Assembly: GCF_001650875.1 (NCBI RefSeq)
Contig: NZ_LXYI01000022.1
Location: 1-42,646, forward strand
Source: Sulfitobacter sp. EhC04
GTDB taxonomy: Bacteria; Pseudomonadota; Alphaproteobacteria; Rhodobacterales; Rhodobacteraceae
Direction: 5' to 3'
DNA length: 42,646 bases
Each line of letters starts with the position of its first letter. Position 1 is the stretch's first letter. The notes beneath the pieces were generated by a model. It had not been told where the DNA came from. It made no database searches and saw only the letters and a program-made list of their open reading frames with translations. A program made the position numbers and the translations under genes. Of this stretch, positions 26,732-35,474 are shown one piece after another.

Positions 26732-27741
26732 CATCGACCCAACAATTCACTCGCCCAGCTGTCCGCGATGACTGGCTAGCTCAGTCACAAGAATCCGCAA
26801 TCTGGCCGGACCTACTGATTGTTGATGCGCACCACCACCTCTTTGATCGTCCCGGAAACGTCTATCTGGTAGAAGCATTTGCGCAGGATCTGGCGAGCGG
26901 TCACAATGTTGTCGCCACAGTTTATGTTCAGGCACGGACGGCGTACCTGGCGAATGGGGATGAGCGGTTTCGCCCTGTTGGAGAGACAAGCTTTGCCGCC
27001 AAAGCAGCGCAGTCGGGCCGGATGTGTACGGCGATCGTTGCGTTTGCCGACCTTGGCCTAGGCATAGAAGTCGGGCCTGTACTAGATGCGCATCTTGCGG
27101 CGGCCGGTGGTCGATTGCGTGGCGTTCGCCAGATTGCCACGTGGGATAAATGTGCCGGTTTGCTGAATCCGGCCTATCCCACAACGTCAAACATGTTGGC
27201 TTCCGAGGAATTTCGCGCAGGCTTTGCGCAGCTTGGGTCACGGGGGCTCAGTTTCGACGCCTGGATATTCTTTCACCAAATTCCGCTCCTTACAGATCTG
27301 GCGCAAGCGTTTCCGGAGGTCTCGATCATTCTTGACCATTGTGGCGGGATACTCGGGATCGGCCCCTACAGGGGGCAGCGGGATCAAATCTTCGCCGAGT
27401 GGCGTCGATCAATGACGATGCTCGCGAAATGCCCCAATGTATGCGTGAAGCTGGGCGGATTGGGTATGAACCTCAATGGGTTTGGGTTTGAATCGCAAGA
27501 TCACGCACCATCTTCCGAAACTCTAGCCGTTGCATGGCGCCCCTACTTCGAGACCTGCATCACCCTATTCGGCACAGATAGATGCATGTTCGAGAGTAAT
27601 TTTCCGGTTGATAAGGGCAGCTACAGCTATGCCAACGGTTGGAATGCCATGAAACGCATCGTGCAACACGCCAGTGCCGCGGAAGTCAAACAGTTGTTCG
27701 AGACGACCGCTAAGCGCGTCTATCAACTCGATCTAAAATAA
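26728..27741 (+). CDS. Amidohydrolase-2 family metal-dependent hydrolase, paralogue
   Basis: A 337-residue TIM-barrel hydrolase with VDAHHHLFDRPG near residue 35, then GVRQIATWD, ILDHCGG and the C-terminal FGTDRCMFESNFPVD. It shares many blocks with the protein at 20422 (DAHHHLFDRP, ASGHN/AGHR, RPVGE/RPLGE, CVKLGGLGM), so the two arose by duplication. Both may act on successive or alternative lactones or ring-cleavage acids. It is translationally coupled to the preceding CMD-like gene and followed after 61 bases by an aldehyde dehydrogenase. Confidence 0.9.
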   Translation: MTSTQQFTRPAVRDDWLAQSQESAIWPDLLIVDAHHHLFDRPGNVYLVEAFAQDLASGHNVVATVYVQARTAYLANGDERFRPVGETSFAAKAAQSGRMCTAIVAFADLGLGIEVGPVLDAHLAAAGGRLRGVRQIATWDKCAGLLNPAYPTTSNMLASEEFRAGFAQLGSRGLSFDAWIFFHQIPLLTDLAQAFPEVSIILDHCGGILGIGPYRGQRDQIFAEWRRSMTMLAKCPNVCVKLGGLGMNLNGFGFESQDHAPSSETLAVAWRPYFETCITLFGTDRCMFESNFPVDKGSYSYANGWNAMKRIVQHASAAEVKQLFETTAKRVYQLDLK

Positions 27742-27802
27742 AAAATCATGCCCCATTAAACATGTAAACCGTTCAATTCAAAAAACGAGAGCAAAACACA
27801 TC

Positions 27803-29266
27803 ATGTCAGAATCAAGTGCAGTTGGTCGCCCCGCTTATCCGAAAATTGGCCTTCTTATCGACAATCAGTGGATAACAGATCGAAACGCTTATTGTGAGAT
27901 CGAAAATCCGAGTGACGAAAGTATCCTTGGAATAGTTCCAGAGGCCACTGCCAAGGACTTGGACAACGCCTTAGCTGCTGCTGCGCGTGGTTTCGAAACT
28001 TGGAGTGCAACACCTCCGGTCGAGCGCTCACAGCTTTTAAAGCGCGCAGCAACCATCTTGCGGGAACGAAAAACACAGATTTCTGCTGTGTTCACGCTTG
28101 AACAGGGCCGTCCACTTCACGAAACCATCGCCGAAGTGGAACGATCGGCTACATTCCTTGATTGGGATGCAGAGCAGCTATTGCGCGCCTACGGACGGAT
28201 CGTTCCGGGTCCGTCTTCGATCCAGCAATCAGTCGTACGCGAACCAGTGGGACCCGTCGCTGCATTTACCCCTTGGAACGTACCGGTGAGCGCCCCATCG
28301 CGCAAGATCAGCGCGGCATTGGCAGCAGGCTGTTCAGTAGTGATGAAGCCGGCCGATGAGACCCCCGCCAGTACCTGTATGTTCGCTCAGTGTTTCTTGG
28401 ATGCCGGATTGCCGAAGGGGGTATTGAACATCGTTTTTGGGGACCCCGCTGCCATCTCGGAAAAGCTCGTGCGATCGCCAGTTATTCGAATGGTTACGCT
28501 GACCGGATCGTTGGGTGTTGGCAAACATCTTACGCGTCTAGCTGCTGACGGCATGAAGCCGGTATTGATGGAGTTGGGCGGCCACGCCCCCGTCATCATT
28601 GACCAAGATGTAAACGCCGAAGAGATCGGGAGGCTGGCCAGCGAGGCCAAATTCAGACTAGTTGGTCAATATTGCACTGCTCCATCGCGATTCCTGGTTC
28701 ACAAGAATGTTTATGAGCGTTTCGTTGAGAGCTTTGCGGCTGCGGCGAAAAGTATTGTGGTTGGTGATGGTTTCAAGCCCGGCGTTTACATGGGGCCGAT
28801 GATCCACCGGCGCCGCATGGACGCAATTGATTCCCTAGTTACCGATGCAGTCTCGCGTGGCGCGCGTGCTGCTTCGGGCGGCGCGCGGATTGGAAATCGT
28901 GGCTATTTTTATGAACCAACAGTGCTTGCGGACGTGCCGCGCGATGCGCGCGTGATGAGCGAAGAGCCTTTCGGGCCGCTCGCAGCATGTCTTCCCGTCA
29001 GTTCGATGGCCGAGGCCTTGGAAATTTCTAACGAGCTGCCGGTTGGTCTCGCCGCATACATGTTCTCCAACTCGATCGAAACGGTGAACCATCTCTCGCG
29101 TCAGCTTCAGGTCGGATCGGTGTCGGTAAATCTCTTCACGAGCCCCGGTAACGACGCCCCGTTTGGAGGTTACAAGGAAAGCGGTATTGGCCGGGAGGGG
29201 GGCGCAGAATCCGTTGAATCCTATATGGTTACAAAAACCATCGCCCATAGATTAATGCGCGTTTAA
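27803..29266 (+). CDS. NAD(P)-dependent aldehyde dehydrogenase
   Basis: A 487-residue enzyme of the ALDH superfamily. The catalytic nucleophile is Cys291 (VGQYCTAPSRF) and the general base Glu257 (MELGGHAPV). FTPWNVPVSAPSRK gives the Asn-containing oxyanion region, and TLTGSLGVGK the cofactor loop. The length equals that of succinate-semialdehyde-type and benzaldehyde-type enzymes. The Cys is preceded by Tyr rather than the more common Gly-Gln-x, a mild peculiarity. It probably oxidises an aldehyde intermediate of the cluster to its acid. Confidence 0.93.
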   Translation: MSESSAVGRPAYPKIGLLIDNQWITDRNAYCEIENPSDESILGIVPEATAKDLDNALAAAARGFETWSATPPVERSQLLKRAATILRERKTQISAVFTLEQGRPLHETIAEVERSATFLDWDAEQLLRAYGRIVPGPSSIQQSVVREPVGPVAAFTPWNVPVSAPSRKISAALAAGCSVVMKPADETPASTCMFAQCFLDAGLPKGVLNIVFGDPAAISEKLVRSPVIRMVTLTGSLGVGKHLTRLAADGMKPVLMELGGHAPVIIDQDVNAEEIGRLASEAKFRLVGQYCTAPSRFLVHKNVYERFVESFAAAAKSIVVGDGFKPGVYMGPMIHRRRMDAIDSLVTDAVSRGARAASGGARIGNRGYFYEPTVLADVPRDARVMSEEPFGPLAACLPVSSMAEALEISNELPVGLAAYMFSNSIETVNHLSRQLQVGSVSVNLFTSPGNDAPFGGYKESGIGREGGAESVESYMVTKTIAHRLMRV

Positions 29267-29441
29267 GATGCAGTTCTTGTGCTGGCGGCAAGTGAGGGCT
29301 GCTGGGCGCAAGTCTGCCACATCTGGCATTTGATCGTTTCGGGGAAAAGTGTTGAACGGGTTTTGACAATGCCATCTCGCGCCGATTCCGATTAGGGTGA
29401 ACCGCGAAACCGAACAGAAAACCGAAATGTAGGAAGCCTGA

Positions 29442-30431
29442 ATGCGTATCGAAATCGCTGAAGCCCATAAACTGGCTGTAGAAGTTCTGACCTCTCATGG
29501 TATGCCGCAGGATCATGCTATTATTGTAGCCGATCATCTGGTTGATGCCGCGGGCGCGGGGCACGCATTTGCTGGCCTCCCACGCGTGCTTGCATTAATC
29601 GAAAACATCAAAGGTCGTTCTGTCTCTCCGATAACCGTAAGCGAGCGGACGGCAAATTCAGCGCTCGTAGAGGGCGGTGGAAACAATGGCTATGTCACGT
29701 CGCTTGTCGCCATCGACAAGGCCATTGAAGTGGCCAAGAAAAACGGGATAGCAATGGTTGGTGTGCGAAATACGTGGTTCAGCGGGCGACTTGCGTATTA
29801 CGTCGAACGAGCGGCCAAACAGGGGTTGATCGCTCTGCACACCGCCAACACGCAGGCGCGGGTTGCGCCTGCTGGTGGCATCGATCGGATCTTTGGCACA
29901 AATCCGATCGCCTTTGCCTTCCCGGCAAATCCGGATCCGCTGGTGATCGACTTTGGGACTGGAATGACAACTTGGGGCGATGTGCTGCTTCGTCAAAAGC
30001 TTGGCGAGCCTCTCGAGGAAGGGGCGGCGGTGGATCCGGATGGACAGCCCACACTCGATCCCACACAGGCGCTGCTGGGGGCATTCTTGCCCTGGGGCGG
30101 GCATCGCGGTTACGGAATTTCACTCGTCGCCCAGATATTCGGCATCCTTTGTGGGAGCGCCACGGTCGTCGATGATGTCTCCGACAGCGGCTTCTTCTTC
30201 TTGGTTTTCGACCCAGAAATTCTCATGCCGCTAAATGAATTTAAGGAAAAACTTGGGGATTTGGTTAATCGCATCGAAACCTCACGCCCGAAGCCCGGAT
30301 CTGGCGTTGTGCGGGTTCATGGCCGTGGAAGTGCTGCGCGACGGGCGAGGACCAAAGAACTTGGCACTATCGAAGTAGATGAAACTGTCTTCAACACATT
30401 GAGCCAGTTGCGCAACGGCCCCGTCAGTTGA
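29442..30431 (+). CDS. Ldh family (malate/lactate/ureidoglycolate) NAD(P) oxidoreductase
   Basis: A 329-residue protein of the type-2 malate/L-lactate dehydrogenase family, whose fold differs from the classical Rossmann dehydrogenases. Typical blocks are HAFAGLPRVLA near the start, GRLAYYVERAAKQGLIALH, GTNPIAFAFP and GGHRGYGISL. These enzymes interconvert 2-hydroxy and 2-keto acids. An AGGAAG ribosome site lies upstream. It is separated from the aldehyde dehydrogenase by 175 bases, which may contain a secondary promoter, and it is followed by an SDR after 57 bases. Confidence 0.9.
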   Translation: MRIEIAEAHKLAVEVLTSHGMPQDHAIIVADHLVDAAGAGHAFAGLPRVLALIENIKGRSVSPITVSERTANSALVEGGGNNGYVTSLVAIDKAIEVAKKNGIAMVGVRNTWFSGRLAYYVERAAKQGLIALHTANTQARVAPAGGIDRIFGTNPIAFAFPANPDPLVIDFGTGMTTWGDVLLRQKLGEPLEEGAAVDPDGQPTLDPTQALLGAFLPWGGHRGYGISLVAQIFGILCGSATVVDDVSDSGFFFLVFDPEILMPLNEFKEKLGDLVNRIETSRPKPGSGVVRVHGRGSAARRARTKELGTIEVDETVFNTLSQLRNGPVS

Positions 30432-30488
30432 CGGACGAAGAGCGAGAACTTTGAACTAAGGCAGAAGAACAAGAATGGGAGCCGCGTA

Positions 30489-31274
30489 ATGCGTCTGAAT
30501 AACAAGGTGGCAATTATTACCGGCGGTGGCTCTGGGATAGGTCAGAACGCAGCTGAGAGATTTGCAGCAGAAGGGGCGAATGTCATCGTCGCAGACCGGA
30601 ATGAAGCAGGTATCGCCGCTACTTTGGATCGTATTAAATCGGCTGGTGGAAAAGCAAGTGGCCATGTTCTGGACGTTTCAGATCGGGATCAGTGTCACGA
30701 TGTGATGCGGCGTGTAACGGAATCGGAGGGGCAAATTGACATACTGATCAACAACGCCGGCATTTCCGGCTATCGCCCATTCGCTGATATGACTGGCGCA
30801 GATTGGGACCGCGTTCTGGACGTGGATTTGAAAGGTGTGTTTTTCTGCGCGCAAGCTGTTGCGCCCTTCATGGTCGAGCGTAACTACGGTCGTATCGTGA
30901 ACATTTCTTCCGCGCTTGGCACTGGTGCTGCTCCGCATAACACTGCTGGATCACCAGGGGGCAGCGCAGCCTATGCCTCAGCCAAGGCTGCGGTCATTCT
31001 TCTGACCAAGACGCTGGCAAGAGAACTCGGGCCCAATGACATTACGGTCAATGCAATTGCTCCGGGGACGTTTCTGACAGCGATTTCGTCGTCGACACGC
31101 ACGCCGGATCAAGTTCAGGAACATCTCGAATATCGGAAGAAAACGGTAGTGATGAACCGGATCGGTACGCTCGAAGAGCTGTCGGGAGCAATGCTGTTCT
31201 TCGCTTCAGATGATTCAAGCTATGTGACAGGACAATGCCTTTCTGTTGATGGTGGTCGATCTGATCGCATGTAG
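30489..31274 (+). CDS. Short-chain dehydrogenase/reductase
   Basis: A 261-residue classical SDR with ITGGGSGIG, VADRNEAG, LINNAGIS, Ser in NISSALG, YASAKAA and GQCLSVDGG. The residue after strand 2 is Asp, favouring NAD. It is the fourth SDR of the island and closest in type to that at 19633. It probably oxidises a secondary alcohol or 3-hydroxyacyl intermediate. The YciI-like gene begins 36 bases downstream. Confidence 0.92.
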   Translation: MRLNNKVAIITGGGSGIGQNAAERFAAEGANVIVADRNEAGIAATLDRIKSAGGKASGHVLDVSDRDQCHDVMRRVTESEGQIDILINNAGISGYRPFADMTGADWDRVLDVDLKGVFFCAQAVAPFMVERNYGRIVNISSALGTGAAPHNTAGSPGGSAAYASAKAAVILLTKTLARELGPNDITVNAIAPGTFLTAISSSTRTPDQVQEHLEYRKKTVVMNRIGTLEELSGAMLFFASDDSSYVTGQCLSVDGGRSDRM

Positions 31275-31310
31275 CTTCGTGTGGCCCGACATACAGCAAG
31301 GGGAAATCTG

Positions 31311-31670
31311 ATGCATTTTGCAGTCTATTGCACCGATAACGAAAATACATTTGAGTTGCGCAATAAGCATCGTGTTGAACACCGCGAATATCTCAATACC
31401 CAACTTCACCGTATTTTCTTTTCTGGTCCGTTGTTGGCAGATGATGGTATCCTGCAAATCGGCAGCCTTTTCATACTAAGCGTCGATGGCAGAGCGGAAG
31501 CACAAGACTTCTTGGATCACGAACCCTACTCAAATGCCGGGATATTCGCATCGGTTAAGATCATACGAATGCGCAAAGGCCGTTTCCAGCCCGGTAATCT
31601 ATGCGAAGAACAAGAAGCCCCGTTGAGCTTCAATCCGTTCGACGGAAAAGCTGGATCAAAAAGTCAATGA
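31311..31670 (+). CDS. YciI-like (muconolactone-isomerase-fold) protein
   Basis: A 119-residue small protein with the ferredoxin-like YciI fold. The pattern is MHFAVYCTDNENTFELRNKH, then a central FFSGPLLADDG, then FLDHEPYSNAGIF, where the His-Asp/Glu pair typical of YciI is seen. Relatives act as small lyases or isomerases in degradation clusters, but no fixed reaction can be assigned. ATG 31311 with AAGGGGAAA upstream is chosen. Its last 41 bases overlap the end of the convergent LysR gene. Confidence 0.85.
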   Translation: MHFAVYCTDNENTFELRNKHRVEHREYLNTQLHRIFFSGPLLADDGILQIGSLFILSVDGRAEAQDFLDHEPYSNAGIFASVKIIRMRKGRFQPGNLCEEQEAPLSFNPFDGKAGSKSQ

Positions 31671-32532
31671 AAGCGCGCGAGGCGGCTGAAATCTGATGCC
31701 GATGAGGATAGACGACATAGACGGCGATATCCGCTTCAGTTGGGCTGACGTTATGGCCTTCAAGAACGGGCAACAAGTCGCCGGACTGAAGCGCCGATCG
31801 AATGCTGGATTCCTGCAAGAGCGCTATGCCCACGCCTTTGAGTGCACCTTCCATCAAAACTGGAAACGAACTTGTCCTCAGGTTGCCATGCACTTGCACA
31901 CTTTCATTTTCGCCGTTTTTCTCAAAATTCCAAGTATTGGCGTAGTTGCGCGCGGTATAAACCAGACAGTTATGGTCTGCCAAAGCCTGAATCGAAGCCG
32001 GTGCGCCAAATTTTTCAAGATACGCAGGACTTGCGCATATCACGCGGCGCCCGTCATCGATGCGGCGTGCGATCATGCTGGAATCTTCAAGGCTCCCCAG
32101 CCATACCGCCACATCGACACCTTCCGCGACAAGGTCAGCGCGTTCGTCAGTCAACTCGACGTCCAAGGTAATTTCCGGATGATCCCGCAGGAAGGCGGGC
32201 AGGGCGGGCAAGATGACCCGACTACCGACCGAATGTCGAAGGTGGACTTTAAGCAACCCTTGTATTCCGGCTTGATAAGCTTGCGCGTCGCGCTTCGTCA
32301 GATCGATCTCATGCAGGATGCGAGTCATCTGATCATAGTACATTTGGCCAACTTCTGTCAGCGACTGCTGCCGCGTCGTGCGGTTCAACAGCCGGACGCC
32401 CAACTTGTCTTCAAGACCGCTGACATTGCGCGCAGCAGATGTGACCGAGATGTTCATCTTTCTGGCAGCGGCAGAAAAACTGCCTTGCTCTACGACATGA
32501 AAGAAAGTCCGGTTCGCAAAAAGTTCGTCCAT
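31630..32532 (-). CDS. LysR-type transcriptional regulator
   Basis: A 300-residue LysR regulator. The N-terminal winged HTH is FFHVVEQGSFSAAARKMNIS with RLLNRTTRQQSLTEVG following, and the periplasmic-binding-fold effector domain covers about 90-295. It is divergent from the dehydrogenase at 32658 across 125 bases that contain a loose dyad (32558-32569 and 32610-32621, GCATTATCGGTT against AACGATAAATGC). That dyad is a likely binding site. It probably controls the 32658-38021 group, perhaps also the genes behind it. Confidence 0.9.
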   Translation of the reverse strand: MDELFANRTFFHVVEQGSFSAAARKMNISVTSAARNVSGLEDKLGVRLLNRTTRQQSLTEVGQMYYDQMTRILHEIDLTKRDAQAYQAGIQGLLKVHLRHSVGSRVILPALPAFLRDHPEITLDVELTDERADLVAEGVDVAVWLGSLEDSSMIARRIDDGRRVICASPAYLEKFGAPASIQALADHNCLVYTARNYANTWNFEKNGENESVQVHGNLRTSSFPVLMEGALKGVGIALLQESSIRSALQSGDLLPVLEGHNVSPTEADIAVYVVYPHRHQISAASRAFIDFLIQLFRRTD

Positions 32533-32657
32533 TTAAATACCCGTCATAATGTTGGCCGCATTATCGGTTTCCTTTATCGAGTACCGCAACTTTGCGCGAG
32601 TACAATGATAACGATAAATGCAGCCACACCCCCCAAAAAAAACGAAAGGTGTTTCGC

Positions 32658-34010
32658 GTGAAAGTTGGATATATTGGTCTCGGGGCAATGGGCGGTTCAC
32701 TCGTTAAGCACTTGCTCGGCAAATTTGATCTCAGCATTTGGGACATCAACGAGACCGCCGTCAACAAGATAGTCTCTCTAGGGGCTCGCAAGGCGGAGTC
32801 TGCTGCGACACTTGCGCGGGACTGCGATGTCATCATTTTGTGCCTGCCGAGGTCATCGGACGTTGATGTTGTCCTTTTCGGAGAACAGGGGTTGGCGACC
32901 TCACTCGCCCCCGGAAAACTGGTTATAGATCAAACGAGCGGCGTTCCGGCCATGACCAACATGATGGCGGAAAGGCTCTCTGAACAAGGCGTTCTGATGT
33001 TGGACGCGCCCTTGAGCGGTGGAATTCCCGCTGCGAAATCCGGGATCGTCAGCATTATCGCGTCAGGCAGTGATGCTGCATGGGCTATCGCGGAACCGAT
33101 CCTGTCTGGAATGAGTAGCAAGGTGTTTCGCAGCGGTAGCAGTGTCGGAAATGGTCAGGCGCTCAAGTTGATCAATAACGCAATCGGAGCGATCTATAGG
33201 CTTTCGACGCTCGAACTTACCGCACTGGCGTGTAAATCCGGCATTCCCATGGCAGCGGTGGTTGAAAGATTGAACTATGGACCGGCGGCGAATTTCACCA
33301 CGCGCGGTATGCTGGTCGCGCGTCTTGGGGGCAAAGCTTCGACGGACTTCGCCCTTGCGCTGATGCTGAAAGACATCAACGAAGCGCTCACGATTGCTCG
33401 AACCGGACAGGTTCCGATGCCTCTCACTTATATCGTCCGAGACCTGATGCAGACTGGGCTGAACCATTACGGAAAAGAGGCCCGATTGGAAACGGTTATT
33501 CCTCTGATAGAAACGATAAGCGGCGCATCTATTTCGGCGCAGACGACGCTTGATCTCGCCCCAATGCAAGACTGCGAGACGCAAATTCTTCTCGCGGATA
33601 TCGAGAGCGCAGTCGAAATTTGCAATCTAATGGCGGCCTATGAGTGTATTTCCGTTGGACTGGCCAACGGGCTTGACCTTGAAACAATGCGCACTGTGCT
33701 CGACTCTGGGTCGGCCTGGAGCGACGCAAGCATGCGCGCTTTTGAAGGCATGAGCCAAGGCACCGACCCCGCAGGATTTGCGCCCCTTGGTGAAATGGTG
33801 GAAACCTTGCAGCGGGTGACCCGACAGGCTGCCGTTTCAGGTGTCCCGTTGTTCTTTACAAATCGGCTCCTGTCCGATTGTGAGGCCGGTCACCTTGCAC
33901 TCGGTGAAGCGGCCTGTGTCGAAAAAATCGGACTTCATCAGCTTGCCCGGTCCGTTCACGCAGGGTCGCCCGCAGACGCAACAAGTCGTTTGTCAGCCTC
34001 CAGACCATGA
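32658..34010 (+). CDS. NAD-binding beta-hydroxyacid dehydrogenase with duplicated helical domain
   Basis: A 450-residue protein. Residues 1-290 are a 3-hydroxyisobutyrate-dehydrogenase-like enzyme: GYIGLGAMG at 4-12, the substrate-site DAPLSGG, and catalytic Lys170 in LKLINNAIG. The normal family length is about 290-300. Here a second copy-like helical domain follows (about 310-440, with ESAVEICNLMAAYECISVG and TMRTVLDSGSAWS) and no second Rossmann domain. The GTG start at 32658 with AAAGG upstream is chosen. The stop overlaps the transporter start (ATGA). It likely oxidises or reduces a beta-hydroxy acid; the extra domain may form an intramolecular dimer. Confidence 0.85.
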   Translation: MKVGYIGLGAMGGSLVKHLLGKFDLSIWDINETAVNKIVSLGARKAESAATLARDCDVIILCLPRSSDVDVVLFGEQGLATSLAPGKLVIDQTSGVPAMTNMMAERLSEQGVLMLDAPLSGGIPAAKSGIVSIIASGSDAAWAIAEPILSGMSSKVFRSGSSVGNGQALKLINNAIGAIYRLSTLELTALACKSGIPMAAVVERLNYGPAANFTTRGMLVARLGGKASTDFALALMLKDINEALTIARTGQVPMPLTYIVRDLMQTGLNHYGKEARLETVIPLIETISGASISAQTTLDLAPMQDCETQILLADIESAVEICNLMAAYECISVGLANGLDLETMRTVLDSGSAWSDASMRAFEGMSQGTDPAGFAPLGEMVETLQRVTRQAAVSGVPLFFTNRLLSDCEAGHLALGEAACVEKIGLHQLARSVHAGSPADATSRLSASRP

Positions 34011-35437
34011 GGCTCTACCGCTCGGGCATAGTCGCGTTTTACCAGCGATACAGTAACACCATCATCGGTGCCCTACTTTGCATAATTGCCTTTGGCGTGT
34101 TCTTGACGGAATGGTCTCTGGCAACGCCACTGTCCGATCTGGTCACACGCATAGCCGTTGTCGTCGTTATCTGTTTGATGTTTCCGAGGGTAACTTCAAA
34201 CCGAAGAGTATTCGTCATCGCCGCATTGCTACTCTCGGTCATCTGTATCTGGACCACTCCGGGCTGGAGCCACACGATTAAGAGAGGTCTGAGCACAACC
34301 GCTTTCATCGGTGCGTTTTTTGCGGCGCTGTCCTCTTTGGGGGACGCGGCGGCGTCATCCATGTTGATCCAGAACTGTGGCAAGAATATATCAACGCAAC
34401 GGCCGTCAAGACGCTACGCGGTGCTTACTTTCGGGGGAGTTCTGTTCAGTCTTCTGTTGAATTACGGGTCAATTTTTCTTTTGGGCAATCTTGCATTGTC
34501 AGGCAAGCCGGGAACTAAGGAAAACCCTACACGGATACGCCGGATGCTCCTTGCAATAGAACGCGCCCTTGTGGCGACGAACTGCTGGTCACCGTTGTCC
34601 TATACGGTTACGATCAGCATCTTGGTCGTGCCCGGCGCAACCTGGAATGGGGCGTTCCTGCCGTGCCTCGTCAGCGGCATCATCCTGGCAGCCTCGGGTT
34701 GGTTACTCGACTCGGTGCGCGCGCCGAAGTCCACACAACCCGATACATCGTCGGCGATCTCCGCCGCCGGCGCACTGCGCGATCTGAGCCCGCTTATCGG
34801 TCTCCTGATCCTTCTTGCGACGATCACATTCACCATACATTTCATGAGCGGGGTCAGGATTGCCGGCGTCGTGATTTTCGTGATCCCGATCATATCCTTC
34901 ATCTGGATCGCAATTCAGAGCCTCGACAAAGGCAGCCCCGCTGCAGATGTCGGTCAACGCGCAAAGGCTTTTGTTTCGGTGAGATTGCCCAACATGCGCT
35001 CCGAACTGACATTGCTGATGATGGCCGCCTTTATCGGCATAGTCGGCGGCGATCTTCTAGAACCTGTGATCACGTCGATTGGTCTGGATTTGTCAGTTGT
35101 TCCGACGCCGGTGCTACTCGCAACAATTATCGTGTTGATTCCGCTCTGTGGTCAGGCTGGTCTCAACCCATTGCTGGTTGTCGTCCTGATTGCACCGATT
35201 CTACCACCTAGCGAGACTCTTGGAATTACAGCCACGGCTGAGGTTTTGGCGCTCATCGCGGGATGGTCGCTCGGCAATATCTCATCGCCCTTCACTGCAA
35301 CCGCGTCTGTTGTTGGTATGCTGGGGAAAGTGTCGCCACGCACAGTCAGCAATTCATGGAACGGAATATATTCGTTGGTCACGGGCGTGCTGCTGATCGG
35401 CTGGGTGTTGGCTTATTCCAGCATCACAGCGCCATGA
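34007..35437 (+). CDS. Polytopic membrane transporter, ion-transporter-superfamily-like
   Basis: A 476-residue integral membrane protein with about 11-12 hydrophobic segments. It has a re-entrant-looking GNISSPFTATASVVGML motif near residue 425 and PLCGQAGLNPLLVV before it, features seen in anion/sodium symporters of the ion transporter superfamily. I cannot assign a precise family. Coupling to the hydroxyacid dehydrogenase by an ATGA overlap suggests that it carries a related hydroxy or keto acid. The first ~30 residues contain Arg and Tyr followed by the first membrane helix. Confidence 0.7.
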   Translation: MRLYRSGIVAFYQRYSNTIIGALLCIIAFGVFLTEWSLATPLSDLVTRIAVVVVICLMFPRVTSNRRVFVIAALLLSVICIWTTPGWSHTIKRGLSTTAFIGAFFAALSSLGDAAASSMLIQNCGKNISTQRPSRRYAVLTFGGVLFSLLLNYGSIFLLGNLALSGKPGTKENPTRIRRMLLAIERALVATNCWSPLSYTVTISILVVPGATWNGAFLPCLVSGIILAASGWLLDSVRAPKSTQPDTSSAISAAGALRDLSPLIGLLILLATITFTIHFMSGVRIAGVVIFVIPIISFIWIAIQSLDKGSPAADVGQRAKAFVSVRLPNMRSELTLLMMAAFIGIVGGDLLEPVITSIGLDLSVVPTPVLLATIIVLIPLCGQAGLNPLLVVVLIAPILPPSETLGITATAEVLALIAGWSLGNISSPFTATASVVGMLGKVSPRTVSNSWNGIYSLVTGVLLIGWVLAYSSITAP

Positions 35438-35474
35438 CTGACGAAACGCAACGTTACTTTGGGAGGAAGTCCAC

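Noticed and set aside
31696..32661. 321-codon plus-strand ORF
   Set aside because: It is antisense to the LysR gene, which has clear HTH and effector domains.
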